This document shows, one piece after another, positions 1-4,784 of a DNA stretch of 5,268 bases. Under the pieces are notes generated by a model. It saw only the letters and a list, made by a program, of their open reading frames with translations, did no database searches and was not told the origin of the DNA. The DNA comes from Coriobacteriia bacterium. GTDB taxonomy: Bacteria > Actinomycetota > Coriobacteriia > Anaerosomatales > Anaerosomataceae. The position numbers and the translations under genes are program-made. The DNA lies in NCBI GenBank assembly GCA_016938395.1, contig JAFGUS010000173.1, positions 1 through 5,268 of the forward strand, written 5' to 3'. How positions within the stretch are numbered: the stretch's first letter is position 1; every line of letters begins with the position of its first letter.

Positions 1-308
1 GCCGCCCGACCCGGATCGCGGCGCACTATCGAGGTGGCACGCTCTAGCACGACCTCGATGAGCGGTTCGCTCGCGTCGCCGCCGATGAGCACCCAGTCGC
101 CCACCACCGGGAGCCCACCATCGTCCGCCGCCTTCACGAGACGCGTGGCGGGTCGACCGATGACCATACCTGCAGGAGTCATGACAAACGCGAAGCCGCG
201 ATCGGCGCGCACCACACGCCCGAGGGTGAGATCACCCGGGTGTTGACGGGCAAGCGCGGCGACGCGGTCGTTCAGACCGAGGGTGGCAAGGTCAATGAGA
301 TCTGCCAA
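1..308 (-). CDS. rsgA: Ribosome small-subunit-dependent GTPase A (RsgA/YjeQ), N-terminal part, cut by the left window edge
   Basis: RsgA is a circularly permuted GTPase that helps late maturation of the 30S ribosomal subunit. Only the first ~102 residues lie here, corresponding to the N-terminal OB-fold that contacts the ribosome; the GTPase and zinc domains would lie beyond the left edge. Recognition rests on the family pattern: LGLNDRV near residues 10-16, GRVVRADRG at 30-38, VVGDWVLI at 68-75 (the conserved VGDWV) and a VLERATSIVRR segment at 87-97, matching the usual VLPRRSxFxRK. The start is TTG at 308: a GGAGGA Shine-Dalgarno sits six bases upstream (315-320), an in-frame TGA at 336-338 closes the frame above it, and no ATG or GTG lies between. 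The gene is 80 bases downstream of msrB on the same strand and could be its third cistron. The GTPase motifs that would prove the call are out of view. Confidence 0.82.
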   Translation of the reverse strand, partial: MADLIDLATLGLNDRVAALARQHPGDLTLGRVVRADRGFAFVMTPAGMVIGRPATRLVKAADDGGLPVVGDWVLIGGDASEPLIEVVLERATSIVRRDPGRA

Positions 309-314
309 GCGTGC

Positions 315-320
315 TCCTCC
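315..320 (-). promoter_or_regulatory. Shine-Dalgarno that fixes the TTG start of rsgA
   Basis: Read on the minus strand this is GGAGGA, six bases before the TTG at 308-306. Strength and spacing are near ideal and support the unusual TTG start. Confidence 0.7.
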
Positions 321-360
321 GAGGTTGCGAACACCTCATCCTACCGCTCGGGAGCAGCGC

Positions 361-372
361 CTGCCACGGCAG
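361..372. repeat. Short inverted repeat between msrB and rsgA
   Basis: CTGCCACGGCAG is a near-perfect palindrome (CTGCC / GGCAG around two bases) in the 80-base gap after msrB. In RNA it would give a four- to five-base stem with a very small loop. No T-run follows in either direction, so it is not a convincing terminator. It may be chance in GC-rich DNA. Confidence 0.25.
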
Positions 373-388
373 CATCAGATCCGCCCGC

Positions 389-790
389 TTACGCGTCCGG
401 CTCGAAGTCGAGCGCGACGGAGTTCATGCAGTAGCGCTCGCCGGTGGGCTCGGGCCCGTCATCGAACACGTGACCCAGATGCGACCCGCACGCGCCGCAG
501 CGGATCTCCGTGCGCACCATGCCGTGGCTCGTATCCGTGAGCTCCTCCACCGCATCGGGAGCGATCGGCTCGTAGAAGCTCGGCCACCCGCACCCCGAGT
601 GGTACTTGGCTTTCGAGCGGAACAGCGGGTTCCCGCAGGCGCCGCAGCGGTAGACGCCGTCGTCGGTGGTATCGAGATACATGCCCGTGCCGGGCCGCTC
701 GGTCCCGGCCTCACGGAGCACGCGGTACTGCTCCGGCATCAGCACCTCGCGCCACTCGGCGTCTGAACGCTCGATGTCGTACCTCTTCAT
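389..790 (-). CDS. msrB: Peptide-methionine (R)-S-oxide reductase MsrB, cysteine form
   Basis: MsrB reduces the R epimer of methionine sulfoxide in proteins, with thioredoxin-type recycling, in the cytoplasm. The 133-aa product covers the whole family domain. Two CGACG knuckles (Cys49/52 and Cys98/101) form the structural zinc site. SGCGWPSF (Cys67) carries the likely resolving cysteine, HLGHVF (104-109) lines the active site, and RYCMNS at 119-124 holds the catalytic Cys121. Cysteine rather than selenocysteine is encoded here, in contrast to the upstream msrA. The chosen start is the ATG at 790 (protein beginning MKRYDIERS). A longer reading from 856 would add 22 residues that overlap msrA and do not resemble the family. 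The stop of msrA and this start lie in TGAGATG, one base apart, so translational coupling is expected; a GGGGG tract nine bases upstream may serve as ribosome binding site. Confidence 0.96.
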   Translation of the reverse strand: MKRYDIERSDAEWREVLMPEQYRVLREAGTERPGTGMYLDTTDDGVYRCGACGNPLFRSKAKYHSGCGWPSFYEPIAPDAVEELTDTSHGMVRTEIRCGACGSHLGHVFDDGPEPTGERYCMNSVALDFEPDA

Positions 791-791
791 C

Positions 792-1256
792 TCAGAACAC
801 CCCCGCACCACGACCAAGCCGGACAGGAACTGCGGCGCGCAACCGTTCGCGGGCACGCTCGCTCAGACCGAAAGAGTCGATCTCGTCCTCGAGTTCGGCA
901 CGGGTGCCCCAGCCGTCGAGGTAGCCGTTGACCCGGGCAGCCGCGGTCGACTCGCGTACGTCGACCTCGTCAGGGTAGAGGGCGGCGAACTCCTCGCGCA
1001 GCACGCGGTCGGCCCCGTAGGTCACAAGTGCCGGATCGTAGTCGATCTGCAGCGTCTCGGTGTGGTCGCCGATGCTGCGATAGGTTGGATCGGGCGTCGT
1101 GCCGCCAGCGTAACCGGCACGCGTCCTTACGACGCCGCTGAGCTGCCCGTACCGGGCATCCGGACCCCAGAATCAACCGAGTGCGAACGTCGCCGTCTGG
1201 AGGCGGTCATGCTGCTGCGTGTCGATTGGCGGCAGTTCCGGCCGCTGCGCGTCCAT
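792..1256 (-). CDS. msrA: Selenocysteine-containing peptide-methionine (S)-S-oxide reductase MsrA, short form, read through an in-frame TGA
   Basis: MsrA reduces the S epimer of methionine sulfoxide. From the ATG at 1256 the frame gives 27 residues ending TFALG, then TGA (1175-1173), then FWGPDARYGQLSGVVRTR, GYAGGTTPDPTYRSIGDHTE and LQIDYDP, ending at TGA 794-792: 154 residues with the TGA read as Sec28. This restores the MsrA signature G-C-F-W-G, with the TGA exactly at the catalytic cysteine, and keeps the conserved Glu of GDHTE. A GAGAGG Shine-Dalgarno lies seven bases before the ATG. The C-terminal part (STAAARVNGYLDGWGT, then an LGL segment) matches, from memory, a tail seen in one MsrA subgroup. 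Odd points: about 80 residues normally found between the YDP...SY segment and this tail, including the D..GTQYRS-type substrate motif, are missing, and no cysteine is encoded. Alternatives are a pseudogene (nonsense mutation plus deletion) or an assembly collapse. The MsrA homology is secure; selenocysteine insertion is inferred from the TGA position and the hairpin. Confidence 0.8.
1138..1175 (-). promoter_or_regulatory. Putative bacterial SECIS element in the msrA coding sequence
   Basis: Counting the mRNA from the U of the UGA as 1, an upper stem UGCCC (18-22) pairs perfectly with GGGCA (28-32) around the loop GGUAC (23-27). A lower stem CUGGG (6-10) pairs with CUCAG (34-38), with one G-U pair. 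Nineteen bases separate the UGA from the loop, and the loop begins GG. Known bacterial SECIS elements, which recruit SelB with Sec-tRNA, have a hairpin immediately 3' of the UGA with the loop roughly 16-37 bases away and a G in the first two loop positions. The E. coli fdhF element has a GGUCU loop at almost the same distance. The fit is seen in the sequence; the function is inferred. Confidence 0.68.
1173..1175 (-). other. In-frame TGA, proposed selenocysteine codon (Sec28 of MsrA)
   Basis: On the plus strand the bases are TCA, so the minus-strand codon is TGA. It sits between GGC-coded glycine and TTC-TGG-GGT (FWG), exactly replacing the cysteine codon of the MsrA catalytic motif. A single-base change from TGC or TGT would also create it, so a nonsense mutation is the main alternative. 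Confidence 0.78.
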
Positions 1257-1284
1257 GTCGAATCCTCTCGTCTGCCCGATACCA

Positions 1285-1323
1285 GCACGTGGCATGCCGC
1301 ACGCGCTGCGCTCAGGCACGTGG
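1285..1323. repeat. Two GCACGTGG copies in the gap upstream of msrA
   Basis: GCACGTGG occurs at 1285-1292 and 1316-1323, 31 bases apart, in the 83-base gap between the TIGR00300 gene stop and the msrA start. Each contains the self-complementary CACGTG, so the copies could be paired protein-binding sites or the two arms of a six-base RNA stem. No T-tract follows, so a terminator is not supported. Such short GC-rich repeats can arise by chance. Confidence 0.3.
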
Positions 1324-1339
1324 TGCAACCCCGGGTCGC

Positions 1340-2560
1340 CTACGGGCGCTCTACCTCGTCGGCGAGCATCTCGAGGAACAGACCCACGTCGGTCACGATG
1401 CCGATGGTCTGGAAACTGCCCCGGTCGGCGAGCTTGGTCACCACGGCCGGGTTGATGTCCACGCAGACGGTCGTCACGGAAGCCGGCAGCATGTTGCCCG
1501 TGGCGATCGAGTGGAGCATGGTCGAAAGCATGATGCAGGCGCCTGCCGTTTGGCAGTACTCCCGCATGGCCGACTGAGCCTCGAGCACGTCGGTTATCAC
1601 GTCGGGCAGCGGCCCGTCGTCGCGGATCGAGCCGGCGAGCACGAAGGGTATCTCCATGCTCACGAGCGTGTGCATGAGCCCCTCGGTGAGCACACCCTGC
1701 TCGACTGCCTGTCTGATGCCACCGCACCCGCGGATGGTATTGATGGCGCGCAGATGATGCTCGTGACCGCCCACCGCGGGCATGCCCGCCTCCATCGACA
1801 CGCCGAGGGAGGTCCCGTAGAGCGCCGACTCGATGTCGTGCACGGCAACCGCGTTGCCGCCGAAGAGCACCGAGACGTACCCGGCGCGCACGAGACGCGC
1901 GAGGTGCGCGGCGGCGCCCGTATGCACGACGGCGGGTCCAACAACGAAGATGATGCGCTGCCCGCGCTCGCGCACGCGCTTGAGCATGTGGGCGACATCA
2001 CGGATGACGAGTGCCTTGGGCTTCTCGGAGGAGACCTCGGAGTTCATGAACTCGAAGTCCTGCTTGTCACGCGGACGCTCGAGCGGACGCACCCTGAGGC
2101 CGGCGTGACCCACCACGATGCGCTCGCCGGCGCGGACGTCGGCCATCGGCACGGTGTGTGCCACGCCGTCCTCGATCACGATGCCGAGGTCCATCTCCGA
2201 GCCCGACACGGGGATCCAGCGGCCACCGACACGCACCGCGGTCTCGAGGTTGCTCGTCGCGTAGAAGCCGTCCGGGAAGACACCGTCGGCGGGTGCCGGC
2301 GAGGTGTGTGCGTCGGACGGATCGACTGGTTCGGCGCCCAACTGCCCGATGACGCCAAGGATGCGGTCGAGATGCGTCTCGTCGCGCCCGCTGATGCGCA
2401 GAAGGGCCACGGAAACATCCTCGTTGGTACGGCCCACTTCGAAGGAGATCGTCTCGAACTCGCCGTCGAGGGCGACGACGTCGTCCATGATCCGGGACAT
2501 GATGCCCGAGTCGATGAGATGTCCGGTGATGCGTACGTCCTCGTAGTGCCCGTGTGGCAT
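1340..2560 (-). CDS. TIGR00300 family protein (LOR/SDH bifunctional-enzyme conserved domain; ornithine cyclodeaminase-like)
   Basis: The 406-aa product matches the standalone TIGR00300 family. The N-terminal domain (about residues 5-100, HYEDVRITGHLIDSGIMSR onward) is the segment shared with the lysine-ketoglutarate reductase/saccharopine dehydrogenase linker. The C-terminal part (about 180-406) looks like a Rossmann-type nucleotide-binding domain, with LFGGNAVAVHDIE near 232-243, AGSIRDDGPLPD at 309-320, TMLHSIATGNMLPA at 347-360 and CVDINPAVVTKLADRGS at 366-382. From general knowledge, an archaeal member and the C-terminal domain of cyanobacterial AgrE/ArgZ convert ornithine to proline with NAD, so ornithine cyclodeaminase is a reasonable guess here but unproven. 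No arginine-dihydrolase domain is fused and no arginine gene is adjacent. The start at 2560 is preferred over the ATG at 2587 because GAAGGAG lies six bases before it and the product then begins at the conserved region. It is divergent from the lipoprotein gene and lies 83 bases upstream of msrA. Confidence 0.88.
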   Translation of the reverse strand: MPHGHYEDVRITGHLIDSGIMSRIMDDVVALDGEFETISFEVGRTNEDVSVALLRISGRDETHLDRILGVIGQLGAEPVDPSDAHTSPAPADGVFPDGFYATSNLETAVRVGGRWIPVSGSEMDLGIVIEDGVAHTVPMADVRAGERIVVGHAGLRVRPLERPRDKQDFEFMNSEVSSEKPKALVIRDVAHMLKRVRERGQRIIFVVGPAVVHTGAAAHLARLVRAGYVSVLFGGNAVAVHDIESALYGTSLGVSMEAGMPAVGGHEHHLRAINTIRGCGGIRQAVEQGVLTEGLMHTLVSMEIPFVLAGSIRDDGPLPDVITDVLEAQSAMREYCQTAGACIMLSTMLHSIATGNMLPASVTTVCVDINPAVVTKLADRGSFQTIGIVTDVGLFLEMLADEVERP

Positions 2561-2619
2561 TGCCAGCTCCTTCGCGCACGTGTGCAAGCGTGTTCCGGTC
2601 GATGCGATGAGGTGCTCCG

Positions 2620-2625
2620 ATTATT
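2620..2625 (-). promoter_or_regulatory. Possible -10 element for the TIGR00300 gene
   Basis: The minus strand reads AATAAT, five of six matches to TATAAT, in the only AT-rich patch of the divergent region and about 60 bases before the start codon. No good -35 hexamer lies 16-18 bases further upstream, so the call is weak. Confidence 0.22.
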
Positions 2626-2643
2626 CACCAACGAGCCGGGGTA

Positions 2644-2664
2644 CGCACCCTCGGATAGGGTGTG
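2644..2664. repeat. Stem-loop CGCACCCT / AGGGTGTG
   Basis: CGCACCCT (2644-2651) can pair with AGGGTGTG (2657-2664), with one G-U pair, around the five-base loop CGGAT. The right arm overlaps the palindrome at 2662-2677, and the motif CGCACCCTC recurs at 2673-2681. The right arm could therefore pair with either copy. This resembles alternative leader structures or overlapping operators, but neither role is shown. Confidence 0.45.
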
Positions 2665-2677
2665 CGGAGCTCCGCAC
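2662..2677. repeat. 16-base perfect palindrome, candidate operator
   Basis: GTGCGGAGCTCCGCAC is fully self-complementary with no spacer. It lies about 100 bases before both divergent start codons, a position that suits a dimeric regulator controlling one or both genes. The binding protein is unknown. Confidence 0.45.
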
Positions 2678-2775
2678 CCTCTCGACATGGGCGCGCGTGG
2701 TCAGACGCGTCTTTGAGAACCGGCACCGCGCATGAGACGTCGAAACCCATGTGAGCCGCATCAGAGGAGGCAGTC

Positions 2776-3150
2776 ATGTTCCGGTGGATCCTCGTACTCG
2801 TACTCATGCTCGCGTTCGCGACGGTCCTCGGCGCCTGTAGCGCCGGGCCCACAGTGCCGGATGCCGATCCGTCGATTCGCGGCGCGATCACCTCGCTGTC
2901 GCCGGGCAAGGATGGCGAAGTGTCGATCCTTGTGGAGGCCGCCGGGGCGCCGCTCTTCGACTACGACAAGGCCTCCGTGAACGTGACGATGGACAGCTGC
3001 GTGCTGCTGCAGCGTGCCGACGGCTCGCTCGAGCAGGTCGCTCAATCAGACCTCACGATCGGGCAGGAGGTCGACGTGTGGCTCGAGGGGCCGGTGGCCG
3101 AGTCGTATCCCGTCCAGGCGTACGGGGCCACAGTACTGATCCGCAACTGA
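2776..3150 (+). CDS. DUF3221 (YobA-like) lipoprotein
   Basis: The 124-aa product starts with a lipoprotein signal: Arg3, a hydrophobic core at about 5-18, and the lipobox LGAC with the lipidated cysteine at 21. The mature protein should be anchored on the outer face of the membrane. The rest (about 34-124) resembles the small beta-rich DUF3221/YobA domain: IRGAITSL near the start, then DKASVNVT, then SDLTIGQEVDVWLEGPVAESYPVQA, whose GQxVxVW...ESYPxQ pattern is the recognisable part. The molecular role of this family is not established. One further cysteine (in MDSC) lies mid-domain. An AGAGGAGG Shine-Dalgarno ends five bases before the ATG. The gene is divergent from the TIGR00300 gene and 91 bases upstream of a secreted CWB2 protein, consistent with an envelope role. 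Confidence 0.83.
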   Translation: MFRWILVLVLMLAFATVLGACSAGPTVPDADPSIRGAITSLSPGKDGEVSILVEAAGAPLFDYDKASVNVTMDSCVLLQRADGSLEQVAQSDLTIGQEVDVWLEGPVAESYPVQAYGATVLIRN

Positions 3151-3230
3151 GATCCGTGCCACTCGTCGGGGCGCGCTCGACCCGGCGGACGGTTGTGCCG
3201 ATACTCCACGGGTAGGCCTCATCGCCCGAC

Positions 3231-3235
3231 GGGAG
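3231..3235 (+). promoter_or_regulatory. Shine-Dalgarno for the TTG start of the CWB2 protein
   Basis: GGGAG ends six bases before the TTG at 3242-3244. It supports that start, which gives a complete signal peptide (MSLRSRFRLTLAFALALALL). Confidence 0.55.
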
Positions 3236-3241
3236 ATATCG

Positions 3242-4735
3242 TTGTCGCTTCGTAGCCGCTTCCGCCTGACGCTCGCATTCGCCCTCGCGCTTGCTCTGCT
3301 GCCCGCCGTGCCCGCGTACGGGGCGATCTCGCGCACACTCGTCATGGACCGAGTCAACCGCTGGATCGACGCGGTCGTACCGTACAGCCAGACCGGCTGG
3401 GCGGATGCCAACGCAGTCATCGTCACCTCCCCGGCACTCGGATGGCGTCGCGACTGCTCGGGCTTCGCCTCTATGTGCTGGAACCTGCCCCTGCCGGGTG
3501 CCACAACGAGCACGCTGCCCGGGTATGCCGAGCGCATCGAGAAGGAAGCGCTGCAGCCCGGGGACCTCGTTCTGCGCGCCGGCGTGCATGCGGTCATCTT
3601 CGGCGGATGGGTGGACGACACGCGCCGCGAGTACTGGGCCTACGAGATGAGCTCCTCGCAGTCCCAGGCCACTGGCGATGGCTCGGTCAGGCGGCGCACA
3701 CCGTACCCGTACTGGAACTACGACCCCCTCTACCTGCCGTACCGGCTCAAGGACATCGCGGACAACGTCGACTACTCGGCATACATCACACCCATCGAGG
3801 GGGCCGACCGCTACGCCACCGCAGTGGCCGCCTCGCGGGAAGCCTTCCCGGACGGATCGGTCACCACGGCCATCATCGCTTCAGGCGAGAACTGGCCTGA
3901 CGCCCTCGGCGCCTCGGCGCTCGCGGGCGCGGTCGAAGGCCCGGTGCTTCTAACGCGCGCTGGCGCGCTCCCGAACATGGTGGCCGCCGAGATCACACGG
4001 CTGGGAGCGACCGAAGTCATCATCGTTGGCGGCGAGCAGGCCGTTTCGGTGGCAGTCGCTGATGCCCTGGACGCACTCGGCAGCATTGAAACGACGCGCC
4101 TCGGTGGGATCGACCGCTACGCGACGGCGACGATGGTGGCGAGAGAAGCGCACGCACGGGCGCAGGCGGCCGGGACCGAGGCGGACACGACCGTGTTCGT
4201 GGCCACCGGGACCAACTTCCCCGACGCGCTGGCCGCGTCGCCGATAGCCTATGCCCACGTCCGACCGATACTGCTGACCAACCCGGCAGGCCTGTCTGCG
4301 GAGACCTCGGCGACGCTTACGGATATCGGCGTCACGGCAGCCGTTATCCTCGGCGGCGAGAGTGCGGTACCGAGCCGGTTGGAGACCGGGCTTGCCGGGC
4401 TACTCGGCACCGACAATGTGAGCCGCGTGAGTGGTGAGGACCGGTACGCGACCGCACTCGCACTCGCGGCTCACGCGGACACCGCCTGCTGCATCAGCTA
4501 CAGCGGCGCCGCGGTGGCCAGCGGCATCGGATTCGCCGACGCTCTGGGCGGCGGCGTGATGGCGGGACGCCTCGGCACCGTGCTGCTGCTCACTCCGGGA
4601 GACCGTCTGCATCCCGGTGCGGCGGCCGTACTCTCCAAGTACCGGGACACCATCGGTACGGTGCGCTGCCTGGGCGGAACGGCCGCCATCGAGACCATCA
4701 CGCGTGAGAGCATCGCACTCATGCTGCAGGACTGA
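3242..4735 (+). CDS. Secreted NlpC/P60-like protein with three C-terminal cell wall binding repeats (CWB2)
   Basis: The 497-aa protein has a Sec signal peptide (basic SLRSRFR, hydrophobic core 9-24, likely cleavage after the AYG or GA near 27-28). Residues ~30-178 look like an NlpC/P60-type papain-like fold: RDCSGF at 70-75 gives nucleophile Cys72, LQPGDLVL at 104-111 is the usual strand before the histidine, and GVHAVIF gives His116. Glu135 in WAYEMSS may be the third polar residue. Three CWB2 modules follow, each opening with a GxDRYATA motif: about 184-282 (EGADRYATA), 284-390 (LGGIDRYATA) and 394-497 (VSGEDRYATA). The first two carry NxPDALxAS motifs and internal VGGE/LGGE turns. CWB2 modules bind anionic cell-wall polymers, as trimeric units in clostridial surface proteins, so three repeats suit non-covalent anchoring. 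Peptidoglycan hydrolysis is inferred from the fold and untested. The third repeat is divergent, with Cys-Cys before its FADALGG. The start is TTG. Confidence 0.9.
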   Translation: MSLRSRFRLTLAFALALALLPAVPAYGAISRTLVMDRVNRWIDAVVPYSQTGWADANAVIVTSPALGWRRDCSGFASMCWNLPLPGATTSTLPGYAERIEKEALQPGDLVLRAGVHAVIFGGWVDDTRREYWAYEMSSSQSQATGDGSVRRRTPYPYWNYDPLYLPYRLKDIADNVDYSAYITPIEGADRYATAVAASREAFPDGSVTTAIIASGENWPDALGASALAGAVEGPVLLTRAGALPNMVAAEITRLGATEVIIVGGEQAVSVAVADALDALGSIETTRLGGIDRYATATMVAREAHARAQAAGTEADTTVFVATGTNFPDALAASPIAYAHVRPILLTNPAGLSAETSATLTDIGVTAAVILGGESAVPSRLETGLAGLLGTDNVSRVSGEDRYATALALAAHADTACCISYSGAAVASGIGFADALGGGVMAGRLGTVLLLTPGDRLHPGAAAVLSKYRDTIGTVRCLGGTAAIETITRESIALMLQD

Positions 4736-4771
4736 CGGGCGGAACGGGTACGAACCACCCAACCGAAACGC

Positions 4772-4776
4772 GGAGG
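4772..4776 (+). promoter_or_regulatory. Shine-Dalgarno that favours the GTG start of the DUF427 gene
   Basis: GGAGG lies eight bases before the GTG at 4785 and 14 before the in-frame ATG at 4791. The spacing favours GTG. Confidence 0.55.
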
Positions 4777-4784
4777 TCCAGCAC

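Larger units (their letters stand above)
2561..2775. other. Divergent intergenic region between the TIGR00300 gene and the lipoprotein gene
   Basis: This 215-base stretch must hold promoters for both directions. It contains a 16-base palindrome (2662-2677), an upstream stem-loop (2644-2664) sharing bases with it, and an AT-rich patch at 2618-2627 that is unusual for this GC-rich window. Open frames crossing it are shadow frames without ribosome-binding support. No tRNA or small RNA was recognised. Confidence 0.6.

Noticed and set aside
389..856. Longer MsrB with 22 extra N-terminal residues from the ATG at 856
   Set aside because: The extra residues overlap msrA and do not resemble the family; the start at 790 gives the normal MsrB N-terminus right after the msrA stop.
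792..1025. 77-aa gene starting at the GTG at 1025
   Set aside because: The same frame continues upstream with MsrA signature sequence as far as the TGA, so this is the C-terminal part of msrA and not an independent gene.
666..1577. 303-aa plus-strand open frame opposite msrB and msrA
   Set aside because: It overlaps two recognisable genes on the other strand and has no family features; it is a shadow frame.
1173..1727. 184-aa minus-strand open frame ending at the TGA
   Set aside because: Only its last 27 residues (from the ATG at 1256) are real, as the N-terminus of MsrA. The upstream part overlaps the end of the TIGR00300 gene in another frame and is low-complexity Arg-rich.
1181..2716. 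511-aa plus-strand open frame opposite the TIGR00300 gene
   Set aside because: It is antisense to a clearly conserved enzyme, has His/Arg/Ala-rich composition typical of GC-rich shadow frames, and shows no recognisable domain.
3151..3241. Possible terminator between the lipoprotein and CWB2 genes
   Set aside because: Only four-base GC stems without a T-run can be drawn, which is background in DNA of this composition.
3046..3621. 191-aa minus-strand frame across the lipoprotein/CWB2 gap
   Set aside because: It is antisense to two supported genes and has Arg/Ser-rich shadow composition.
3740..4735. DNA repeats in the CWB2 region as a mobile or CRISPR-like array
   Set aside because: The repetition is at protein level (three ~100-residue CWB2 modules) and has no short regular spacer structure.
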